Below are positions 12,500 to 22,584 of a stretch of 64,000 bases of DNA, in pieces (the stretch's first letter is position 1; each line of letters opens with the position of its first letter). Where the stretch lies: contig JAVHKY010000010.1 in NCBI GenBank assembly GCA_035079385.1, positions 1,984,001-2,048,000 on the forward strand. The letters are read 5' to 3'. Below the pieces are notes generated by a model, which worked only from the letters and a program-made list of their open reading frames with translations, did not search any database and was not told the DNA's origin. Source of the stretch: Aspidiotus rigidus (lineage: Eukaryota > Arthropoda > Insecta > Hemiptera > Diaspididae). A program made the translations under genes and the position numbers.

Positions 12500-13920
12500 C
12501 TATGCTGGAGGATAGTGCCAGGTTCACGTTTAATTTTACTGGACTATCTGTTAATCAGGAAATTTTCGAATTAAGAAAAAGTTAGTACACGAGTGGGCTA
12601 ATACAGACCTCCTCGTATAAAGTTAGTATAATACTTTAAACAAATCGTCACAAGCTGATGACGTTATAGTTCGTTATGAAGGAAGAGAAGGGATACAGTA
12701 TACAGGACTATTAGGTCCTAGACCTAGTATAAACATAGAACAAGAGGAGGGCACTTGCAAAACGGAGACGGGGAAATTAGACCCAAGGTCATCGAAACGC
12801 ACGCGCGAATTTTGGAATTGAAGCAGGGGAGAGGAGAGGTCACAGCAAAGACATGAAACATATCAAAAGTTTTCTCATCATTCGCGAAAGAATTATTACT
12901 TTGGAAAATCTTAATGGAAAAGGTCAACATTTTTATGAATTCTGTTTGTATATCATTTGTCCCGCACAGCGGAGTTCTGTATGATGGCTTACAGTACACG
13001 TTCATTTACTGTTACGTCCCGCAAAAATTCATTCAAATCTCATCCTATCGCTTCTACGAATATTACGCAGCACTATAATATACGTGTCAAATTATGCAGC
13101 GTGCTACCTTTCTACTCGAAAAGTGCTGATTAAGTATAGTAATCCGAGATTGAAAATTAAAGCGCAACGAGAGCACAGAGCATGTAGAGTTCAATTTGAA
13201 TACAGAATACAGATTGTACAGTAATATCATGACAAACATATTGATATCACTTCTTCCGTGGTGACCCGCTTGATACATAAGCCTATATTCGTGAATTTTC
13301 TCTCAACTGAAATAAATAATTTCAACCAGCGTCGGTGCTGACTATTTTCTGGTAAATGAATTTCCCGCGAAAGAATGGTCATACTTTTGTTTGTTTTTAT
13401 TCTGCCATTTTTTACCGTATTATTATATTTCTCCTCTTGGAAACGAAGTTCTTCGCAGAATGAAATTCAGCGGTTGAATCTTTATAATACTCGAGCAATC
13501 ATTGATTTTTAATCGGAGACTAACTTGTCATAAGTACGTAAGTACGTACAACCATTCACCAGGCACGTGACCCGCCTCCTTTACTAAATATTTGAAGTTA
13601 ACATAACGGCTATTTTTCTCAAAGTTACTTTCGCTGCTTAATGGCACATACTGAGAGAATATTTAGACCTTACGTGAATATATAATATAAATCCTATAAA
13701 ATTCATGAATTACAAATTCACCACTTCATCGCTCATTTTTATGGTAGCAATCTAGAATGCATTATTCGTAATTATTTCTGAAAGCGGAAATTAACTCAAA
13801 ATGTCGAACTTGTCTAAAGAAAAATGGACCAAGTATTCGAAACAAGAATCCTTCATTATCAGGCTCTGCCTACGCTATGACGTTTCGGGAAACTTATTTG
13901 CTTTTCATCAGAATATCAAC
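12500..13920. other. Stretch without recognised gene
   Basis: Short open frames only (for example 12724-13005 and 13087-13278 on the minus strand), without domain character or plausible splice context. No repeat structure was recognised. Confidence 0.35.
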
Positions 13921-13924
13921 TGAA

Positions 13925-14470
13925 GTTTTAACAGGAAATCTGCTCTATGAGGGGTCTTTTGGTGGAAAGATGCGCCGTCTGCCAGTTGACTCAAGAACAG
14001 AGCAGGTAGATGACTCAAGTTTTGAGTTCCGATCCTTTATAGAGAGGCTGGGTAGAAGGGGCGGAAATCGTATATATAGCTCGGAGGTCGACATTTTTCT
14101 GAATTCTTCTCCCATCATATTATACTGTATAGTTCGAGTGTGGAAATTTTTAATTTTTCCAAGTTTTTTGTCACACTGCGCACGGCGAATTTCTCAAAGA
14201 AAGAAGAAAAAAAAAAAAAAAAAAAACAGAACAGAACAGGTTTCCTGTTAATATTACATTATATGACCCACTTCAGGATAGCCTCCTCAAGTAACTAGAT
14301 ATGCAATGCCTCAAACACCGTAAGTACCCCTTCTATCATGTATTGTGGGTCGCGAGTCTAAATTTTTCCAAGTCGACCTCCTATATTGTATATAGCTCGG
14401 AGGTCGAAATTTTTCCAAGTTTTTCACTGGACGGCGCACAACGAATTTCTCAAAAAAACCCTCATAGAAG
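13925..14470. repeat. Clustered fragments of the Helentron-like repeat family (minus orientation)
   Basis: Copies of TATATAGCTCGGAGGTCGA followed by ATTTTTCCAAGTTTTT occur at about 14070-14095 and 14389-14425, with diverged versions at 14130-14170 and 14350-14395. These are the reverse complement of the 45-bp unit seen at 42351-42580. Palindromic words AACAGGAAATCTGCT (13931) and AACAGGTTTCCTGTT (14234) and an A-run (14205-14225) lie among them. The 124-codon frame at 13877-14251 runs through this repeat and is not treated as a gene. Confidence 0.55.
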
Positions 14471-14661
14471 AATATCGATATATTCGATTATTCAATATTT
14501 ATTGATATCGATTTATGATATATTGGTAAGGAATAGGCGAGTGGAGCTTTATTAAGGATTTTATTTACGATGGAAATTTTTTAATTGTACATTATAATAA
14601 TCTAGTATGAGGCACTTTGGTTCTGAGAGTCATTCAACCTACTGTCAACAAGGAACCTGTT

Positions 14662-16255
14662 TCATCGAGGGGTTTTTCTGAGGTGGCTAATGAGCCCGAT
14701 TTTTGATAGCATGACTTTTCCACATACGTCGCAGGTATACGTATTCCGGGGTGTATCGAACGACAGTGACCTTCACGGCCTGTTATCGAAGATACCGCAA
14801 ATTGTGTGACACTTCTGTCTCCATTGCGTTCTTTCCGTACAAGACGCTTCCCATGTTTTCTCAACATACAACTTTTTCAGTAGTGCATGGCAGACATCTT
14901 TGTATCTCTTCCTCTGGCTTCCACGTCAGTTCCCCATAGAACAGCTGTTTGGGTAATCTATGATCCGGCGTTCGGTGTAGGTGCCCTAGCCAGCGTAGCA
15001 TACTGCGAGCCAAGATTCGCTCTATAGGATCACATTCGGCCATTCCCAGCACACCTACATTGGATATATAATCTGACCACTTGATATTCATGATTTTGCG
15101 TAGTTGACGCTGGTGGAATTTCTCGAGTGCTCTGACCTGTGCTCTGTACGGTATCCAGCTCTCGCTTCCGTATAAGAGTGTGGGTATTACCACGGCGCGA
15201 TATACCCCAACCTTGGTTTGCCTCTTCAGATCTCTATTGTCAAACACTCTGTTTTTAAGTTTGTTTACGGCGTTGGAGGCTTTCCGTATGCGTTGGCTAA
15301 TTTCTGCGTTTAGTCCGCCTTCACGTGCTACTATTCCCCGGAGGTAGCAGAACTCACTAACCTTTTCTATTTCCGCTCCATGAATTTCGACTTTGCTGTC
15401 GTCGGGGGCGTTTATTGTTAGGAGTTTCGTTTTTTTTTGTGCTAACTTCCATTCCGATGAGTTCATAAACCTGGACAAATGTGTCCGTGATCCTTTGTCC
15501 TTCCGTTTCTGTGTGCGCCAACGGTACCAGGTCATCAGCATATTGGAGTTCCGTGATAAAGCGACAGGCAGCCTTTTGGCTTTTCATCCTCCTAAGGTTG
15601 AATAGTCCTCCTTCGTATCTATAATTGATGCTGATGCCTCTATCGAGCAGCTTCCTATCCACCAGGGTTATCATCACCGTCATTAATACGTTGAAGAGTA
15701 GTGGGGCTGCAACGCATCCCTGTCGTACTCCGCTGGTTACCGGGAAACCGTCCCTTAGCTCACCGCCCACTATTACACGCGCTTTATTTCCTTCATGCAG
15801 ACTTGCCAGCACATTGACAAGCTTAGCTGGGCATCCGAATCGACGAAGAGCCATCCAAAGCGCCTTTCTATGCACCATATCAAAAGCTTTTTTCAGATCT
15901 ATAAAGACAGAATACAGCTGTGAGTTTTGGTCCTTTATTTTTTCTTGGATCTGTCGTACTGCGAACATCGGCCTGGTCGAAAGCCGGCCTGCGACTCTGG
16001 AAAAAGCGCTTCTAATACAGTCTGAAGACGGGTTCTGATGATTCTGGCCATTATTTTCCCAGCAGCATTTGGCAGTGATATGCCTCGGTAGTTCGTACAG
16101 TCTGCTCTGTCGCCCTTTCTTTTATATATGTTGACAACAGTGGCGTCCCGGAAGTCCTTCGGCACTCTTTCCTCTTCCCATATTTTCGGGAAGAGAGCAT
16201 GTAGCTTCTTGTATAGCTGCTTCACTTTGGCCAATGTCGTTGCGGACCTCGAAAT
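14662..16255 (-). pseudogene. Non-LTR retrotransposon ORF2, 5'-truncated and frameshifted
   Basis: On the minus strand, in order: a thumb-proximal FRDATVVNIYKRKGDR block, TNYRGISLPNAAGKI, QAGFRPGRC, FIDLKKAFDMVHR (first catalytic Asp), GVRQGCVAAPLLFN and the catalytic ELQYADDLV box. After it comes a C-terminal domain with YGSESW and KIMNIKWSDYISN, and finally a C2H2-like finger (CDVCGKVM...GLISHLRK) with its stop at 14662-14664. At least two frame changes interrupt it, near 15960 and 15450. The endonuclease half is missing. The 5' edge abuts a Penelope-like element in the opposite orientation at about 16255. The family is clearly a LINE with a C-terminal zinc finger; clade not assigned. Confidence 0.88.
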
Positions 16256-18090
16256 AAAAATTGGGCCTGGGCTCAATACTCAGAAAGCTTGTGCTGCCCT
16301 TGTTCGTCATACCCCCCTCCCTCGGATAAATGATCTTGCTTTGGAGGTGATTAAGAGGATTAAGAGGACGGTCAGGGAGGAGGGCTTAACCATTACTAAG
16401 GCTGATAAAGGGAATGCCATTGTAGTTATGGAGAAGTCCTCTTATGTCTCCAAGGTCTATGACGTTCTCGACCAGTGTGATGCCAGGGTAAATGCGGATT
16501 TTAACTTTCCAAATCACGTTAAAGAAGTTAGACGTGTTATAAACACCAGCGAATTTATTATCAAAACCCCTTCGCTTAAAAGATTTCTCCTTGAGCCCAA
16601 CCCTGTGCCGCCCTTATTGTACGGGCTGCCTAAGGTTCATAAGAAGGACACTCCGATGCGGCCGGTCGTTTCCTTTGTGTCTTCCCCCACGTACTTCTTG
16701 GCAAAATTTTTGGACCGTTGGTTTAAATCTAGAGTAGATTTTGAGTCATCCTACTCTGTGAAGAATTCGGTCTCTCTGGCTGATAAGCTCAAAGATGACA
16801 TTCTTCCGCCTGATTCTACCCTATGCTCTTTTGACGTCGTCGGCTTATTTCCGAGTATCCCTAGGGCTACTGCCGTGCAGCATATGGGAGACCTCTTGGT
16901 CCAATCTAATATCTGTCACGAAGAACTGGCAGAATTTTTCAATTTACTCAATATTTGTTGGTCTCCCAATTTTTGCAAATTTGAAGGGAAATTTTTCGAA
17001 TTTCCGGAGGAGGTAGGTATCCCTATTGGCTCTCCTCTGGGTTCCTTCATTTCGGAGGTTTTCATGTCTAAATTTGAGCTCGATCTTTTTTCCTCTGGCC
17101 AGGGGCTTTTGAGTCATATACATTATTGGCACAGATATGTTGATGATGTCTTGTGCATGTGGACCGGTCACCGAGATCTCCTTTTGGAGTTTCTTAGGTA
17201 TCTTAACAGTTTGTATCCTTCCATCAAATTCACGTTGGAAGTAGGCGGTTTATCTATAAATTTTTTGGACCTTACTATCTCGAATAGAGAAGGTGCCCAT
17301 GAATTCGCCATATATAGAAAAGATACTTCGACCGATATTACTGTCCACGGTAGATCTTTTTGCCCTGTTGCCCACAAAATTGCCGGTTTTAATAGTTATA
17401 TCGACCGGTTGACTAGTATTCCATTGGGTCACCTCGCTTTTCAACAGGAGCTTTTGACTATGAAGCACGTGGCCAGTGTGAATGAGGTCAGCTTAGATAT
17501 TGACTTGATGGTCCATAGAAAATTGACTCGGAAAAGCCTTGATTCCACTACCTCCCTCCCCCGCAATCCGGCGTCTGACAGTAGAAAACGTTGGATCAGG
17601 CTCCCCTTTTTAGGAAAATTCTCTTCCCAGTTAGGTCGTGTCCTCTGCCCAGTTGGGTTTCGCCCAGTGTATTACAATCTTAACACTGTAAAAAGTCTGT
17701 TCGTTAAGCTGATGGACCCCATCCCACTGGTCGAAAAAAGTGGGGTTTACAAAATGGAGTGTAATGACTGTATGGAATCTACATAGGTGAGACTGGACGT
17801 CAGCTCAAAATTAGAATAGATGAGCATAGGAAGGCGTGGGAAAAGAAGAAATTGGGTGATTCGGCATTTGCGGACCATCTTATCACCACTGGCCGTAGTT
17901 TCAAAGAGGGATCCGAGTCCCTCCTCCATAGAGAGTCCTCGGTTTTCAAGCGTACCGCGTTAGAACATATTGAAATCTGAATAACGACAACCTAAATGTG
18001 CTCAACAGGTACATACCTGATGAGGGGTTGATTGAACTAGTTTATGAGTATGATTCACATTGTGATGACTCGCTAGTTCAGTCATGATTT
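16256..18090 (+). pseudogene. Penelope-like element: reverse transcriptase plus GIY-YIG endonuclease
   Basis: An open frame from about 16256 to 17786 (about 510 codons) encodes a Penelope-type reverse transcriptase. It shows TITKADKGNAIVVM near 16390, then the family signature LLYGLPKVHKKDTPMRPVVS near 16617, CSFDVVGLFPSIP (catalytic Asp), GIPIGSPLG, and the RYVDDVL box near 17135. The GIY-YIG nuclease follows. GVYKMECNDC lies at the end of the long frame and IYIGETGRQLKIRIDEHR just after it, but in another frame, because of a one-base shift at about 17780. The frame then runs to a stop near 17980, with PLE-like sequence continuing to about 18090. The N-terminal part before the RT is missing. 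Apart from the shift and truncation it is well preserved, so a fairly young insertion. Confidence 0.9.
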
Positions 18091-18690
18091 CCTCGGCAGT
18101 GTTTGTTGCCGGCCGGTGTTGGTTCAGTTGCTTTCATGTCACCCGTTGACAATGGTTCTTTAATCGAAAGCGCTCCGGTGTATTTTGTATTTCTGTGGCT
18201 TTAATTGAATTACTCCGTCTGTTTTACTCGTTTGAGTATGTCGTCGTTTGACACTCAATGAACTTTCAACAAACTCAAAATCGGTTTCAAGAATCAATAA
18301 TCGACTCAGAAAACACAGGTTTACTTCATATTAAATGGAATCGGCATTTCCACCAATTTTGTCGCAGACTTGCACAAAACTTGTCAAATTGACGGCTGGT
18401 AATCCTTTCAGTTTTCATCGAGAAATATTTTTTCTGCTACTTCAATTTTCTTCCCTGGAGCACAATATTTATCTGGGATAGACTTGACAAAATTCACATT
18501 TTCTATGTTTTCAACGTGCACAACTACGATCCTGGCCGATCCCGTAGTACGTGTTCCTGAGCTGGCGTCATCAGTAGAACTATTTCATTGACCTGAACGT
18601 TTTGTGATTGCAATTGTATCTCTTAAACTAAGAAATATACAACGCAATTGTGAGAAAAAAAAATGAATAACGTATGTTATTATTGTATTC
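18091..18690. other. Stretch without recognised gene
   Basis: Probably 3' sequence of the Penelope-like element up to about 18250, followed by unassigned AT-rich DNA that lies downstream of the minus-strand gene ending at 18737. Confidence 0.3.
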
Positions 18691-18694
18691 AGGT

Positions 18695-18700
18695 TTTAAT
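18695..18700 (-). terminator. Candidate poly(A) signal (ATTAAA) of the 18737-19921 gene
   Basis: ATTAAA on the minus strand, 36 bp beyond the stop codon. This common variant signal fits the proposed last exon. Confidence 0.35.
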
Positions 18701-18736
18701 ATACTTCGGCAATCTTTGCTCGGTACGAAAAGATTT

Positions 18737-19921
18737 TCAAAACAAGAAAACCTTCAGCTTCGACGTCTGATGGAGGCTCGTCCTTCGAGGAACGCGGAGA
18801 GTTCGTTCTTTCACTGGTTCTGAAATGTACATCAATATTCAAAATTATTTAAACAGTACTGTGCATCATGATGTCAATGTTTTAATCAGGACTTCTTTCT
18901 AACCGACGTCGTTTCCTAAGAGGGCTCGTACAGACTTTTTTTCCAATCTATCGGTAATTGTGAGAACTTTAAATAGTTCATTCCAACCGGATTCGTCGAT
19001 AGGAGGTTCTAGTCTTCTTGCATGGTGCTCCTTCCCCCACCGATGGTATAGACGTTCCAACTCACTGGCGAAAATAGCCGGTTCAATTTTCAATCGTTGC
19101 AAGCGCTGACTTAACAATTGTGCCTCGTGCGTCACTTAAAATGTAAGGTAATGTACCATTGCTGGGACCTCGAAAATTCTGAATTTCGTAACCAAAGTGG
19201 TATCACTTCTTCTTCTCTATTGTCAATGGATCCGTCATCATTAATCCTTGCATGTTCCCTAACAGGGTGAGAAATTGATACAATTGGTGGAACTGTTTTG
19301 TATCACTTGGAAACACTACATTTTGTATTTTACTTTGGCACTGATACCTGTATTCTAAAAAAAAATTCAGTAGGTCCCCTATAATTTTCAAATTGTGGTC
19401 AACTGTTATCAGTCATTGAAACAGGGAAGTCTGAAGATAAATAATGACGAAACGACTAAATATGGCAGCCCATGTCCTCACTCGTTATTATAGGGCTCTA
19501 GCTATATGTGATAGGAGAAGGACTTGAAAAAAATTTCAGCTGTCCAGCAATATATTATAATGATAAGAGGAGGACTTCGGAAAAATGTCGACTCTCGAGC
19601 TATTTATGATGATGAGGAGGAGAAGGAATTCTAACTCTCGATCTGACCTAATGCGCCCACTCATAAGACTAGCCGTTTCCCACGGGACTGCAAAGCTTGC
19701 GAGTTCTCCGCTGCCATTGCAGAGTTTCCAATGGCATTTAAATATTTTTATTTGAGATGGAACTGGATTTGTGGCAAATTTATTTTGGTAATTATACGCG
19801 ACAAAAAGAACACCTGCTTCCTGGCCTGTTGAAAGAAATTAAAAACTAAAACAAAACAGAAAAAGGAAATACAATAGGCAGGATCGGCATCTACTTCTAA
19901 TTTTGAAAGCTGTGGGTCCAT
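18737..19921 (-). CDS. Unidentified small four-exon gene
   Basis: Minus-strand exons proposed: 19921-19873 (ATG, beginning MDPQLSKLEVDADPAY), 19354-19207, 19134-18904 and 18819-18737 (stop). Acceptors end in TTTTAG, TTTAAG and TTTCAG; donors are GTATTT, GTGATA and GTTAGA. Phases agree between exons 1-2 and 3-4. Between exons 2 and 3 they disagree by one base, so that junction is wrong, a base is missing, or the gene is damaged. The product of about 170 residues is mostly helical-looking and charged (TKQFHQLYQFLTLLGNM; LSQRLQRLKIEPAIFASELE; DRLEKKSVRALLGNDV), with no motif I recognise and no signal peptide or membrane segment. A Helentron-like fragment occupies the first intron. Coding character is convincing for exons 2 and 3; overall structure is tentative. 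Confidence 0.45.
19440..19745 (+). mobile_element. Degraded Helentron-associated (HINE-type) element
   Basis: Three diverged units of the GAGGACTTGGAAAAATTTCGACTCTCGAGC type run from about 19490 to 19640. They are followed by GTTCTCCGCT and the terminal hairpin CCATTG...CAATGG at 19714-19734. The same order (tandem units, then TTCCCCGCT, then a CCATTGCA hairpin) ends the fuller copy at 42271-42710. The left end is not preserved. It lies in intron 1 of the minus-strand gene. Confidence 0.6.
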
Positions 19922-21480
19922 TTCGACAAAAGACAGGAGGGTGTGAATGATGGGACGTTTATTTACTTTGTACGTAACACGTGTAGGCCTATAATTTGTT
20001 TTGAAAAAAAAACGAGGCAGACTGCGTCATAATCAAAATTTCGATTTAATTTTCTTTATCGATCGTCAGTAACCCTAATTAGGTATTTTTAGCGTATGGA
20101 CTTGAGTATAAAATACGCCGACCATAAATCGTACCCGTGTCACGCATATTCTCTATAATATAACTGGATGAAAGCACTGCCCGTGAAGTCGTATCGGATG
20201 TGGCGTATGAAGAAATGAAAGAAATAAAAGTTTTAAGGGATGATGAGGCGACTTCGTAAAGGACGAAGGGTAAGTTTATTTCGTCCTACTTACGAAACAG
20301 TATTCCATGTTCGTTGTTCCGAAGTGCATGTCTGTCGAAGAGACACGGCGCCTTACACGCCTGGCGTCGGTTCATTACGTTATGGAGAATTGTCTACTAG
20401 CAGCAGTTCCCTACTGCCTGTGTAAATCAGGTCTCACTTCGTCGTTTTCGTTTTTCCATTTTTCTCTTTCGTACTCGCACACTTTTCTATCAGGTATCAC
20501 GCGAAATATCGTACACATAATTAAATACTTGTAGGATATTGTGGAAACATAATATTGAAATTGGTCGATAAATCGCACTTATATTATGCATATTCACATA
20601 GGCCTATTAATCAACAGGGAAGTAATTAATTCCTTCGTTCACTCTCGGAGAAATAAATCTTCGACAAAGGGTATGCGAGGCTACGACACCAGTCATCTTG
20701 GCGTGTGAAGTATCAATTTTCTGATAAATTTTCAATCAAATAAGCAACGCAATCGTATCTTTTTGATTGAAGTTGACACAGAGGAATTCGAGATTTATCA
20801 AGTCTAAAAAATGCTATAGTCTCACAACTAGATACCCTAAATCTGACAAATTTTAATAATTTTTCAGCAATTTCTCTTTATCATTGATTATTAAGAGAGG
20901 AAATTTTTTATTGTTGAATATTTTCTCGCGTCAGGCTTCATCTAGCCAACGACCTCTAATAATTCCAATATACTCATTGATTTTGCTGAATAACGTAACT
21001 CACATTTTGTACCAGGCAGCACAAAAATAAACTCTATTGATTTTCTCTTCGCAAACCTAGTTCACATCAAGATAAAGGACATAGTACGTAATTCCTTCCA
21101 GCGACTGCAGCTTCGCATTATCAAACGGAAGAAATATGTCAGTAACGGGATAAGGCAAAAGAGACGAATTTTTTCATCTTATAGTTCGACGAAGAATCAG
21201 GAAACCCGTGCATGAAGATATAAGTTGGGGTAGGAGTGACTGACCAAGTATATATATGGGGTCGCAACTCTGAGAACGTATGCCAAAAAATTTTTGCCTT
21301 TCTGGAATAGGGCTTAGGCTGGCGGAACGTCCATCTACCCCCATTGTTTTTTTTTTTACGACTTTTCAGTCGAAAAATCGAACGAGTTGATGAAAGAATA
21401 GGAAAGATTACCTAGACGATGACAAAAAAAGGAGAAAAATTTTCTGGCGTCGCCAAATAAATAATATCTATCATAATTTT
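19922..21480. other. Stretch without recognised gene
   Basis: Upstream side of the minus-strand gene. Short plus-strand frames at 20240-20534 have no domain character. T-run at 21350-21361. No RNA gene or repeat was recognised. Confidence 0.35.
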
Positions 21481-22584
21481 ATGTTCGTCTTGGCCGGTTT
21501 CTTGGAGCTCTTACTTTGGAAGCTAATGATGATCCGACTCACACCCACAAGCAATGGTTTCCTGAGCGTATGTTTTTAAAGAAACGTGTGAAAAAATTTA
21601 AGGTTGACAAGTTCTATTTGGAGGTCCGTAGCGCTATACACAGTTCTGCTCATGTCATCCCGTCCAAAAAGAAGTAGTCTCTTTATCCAATGGCTCATTC
21701 TATACCACGTCTTTATGGTCAACTCAAAGTCCATAAAACTGGCCAGCCAATTAGACCAGTTGTTGCAAACTACACTTGCTCCTACTTTTGCTTCCCAGTT
21801 CCATGCTGACACTCAATTTTCTTCCCCTCATTGCATTGAGAGCTCAGTTGAGCTGGCTGAAAATCTTCAAAAATTTTGCTTCTCTGCAAGCTGTAAAAAA
21901 TTGCTAATCAACGATAAATCAATGTACTCGAATATTCCTGTGCTGAAGACTATCGATATTATGTATGAACATCTTATCAAATCAAATAAGTCTTATGAGT
22001 ATGCTTATGAGTTTGTAGAATTGTTACTAGTTTGTGTACAACGGAATTTGTGCCAATTTAATGAAATGACCTCCCTTCTCCCTGACGGCTTACCGATGGG
22101 TAGACTACTATCTGCATTATTGGCTAACGTACTCATGGATCGGTTAGAGCGGTGGATTCTAAAATTTGGTCGTTACGCTTCCCGTGTCATATTATGGTAC
22201 CGGTTTGCTGATGATGTGTTTTGTATCTGGTCCGGCACGGACAGCGAGCTCGATTTATTTTCTCAAGATCTTCAAAATTACGAATCTAATTAAATTTGAC
22301 ATCACTAATTCAAATCACCTCGTAAATTATTTAGACCTCGCCGTCTCATTGATGGATCCTGACGATATTAATGATAACCTATTGACGGCTAATTTTTCCG
22401 TATGTCGATAACAATATTTCCATTCACCGTCGTTCATTACATCCTCCTTCTGAAAAACTATCCGTAGTTCATTCTATCGTCACGAGAATGTTGCGGCTTC
22501 CCCTCAGCCAGGAAGCTAAGGAGAAAGAAACCGGCATTATCTAGAAAGTCGCTGAGAAGAATGGTCTAAAAGTAAATGTCCACC

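Noticed and set aside
13877..14251. 124-codon plus-strand frame
   Set aside because: Runs through repeat fragments and an A-run.
15625..16038. 137-codon plus-strand frame
   Set aside because: Antisense shadow of the LINE reverse transcriptase.
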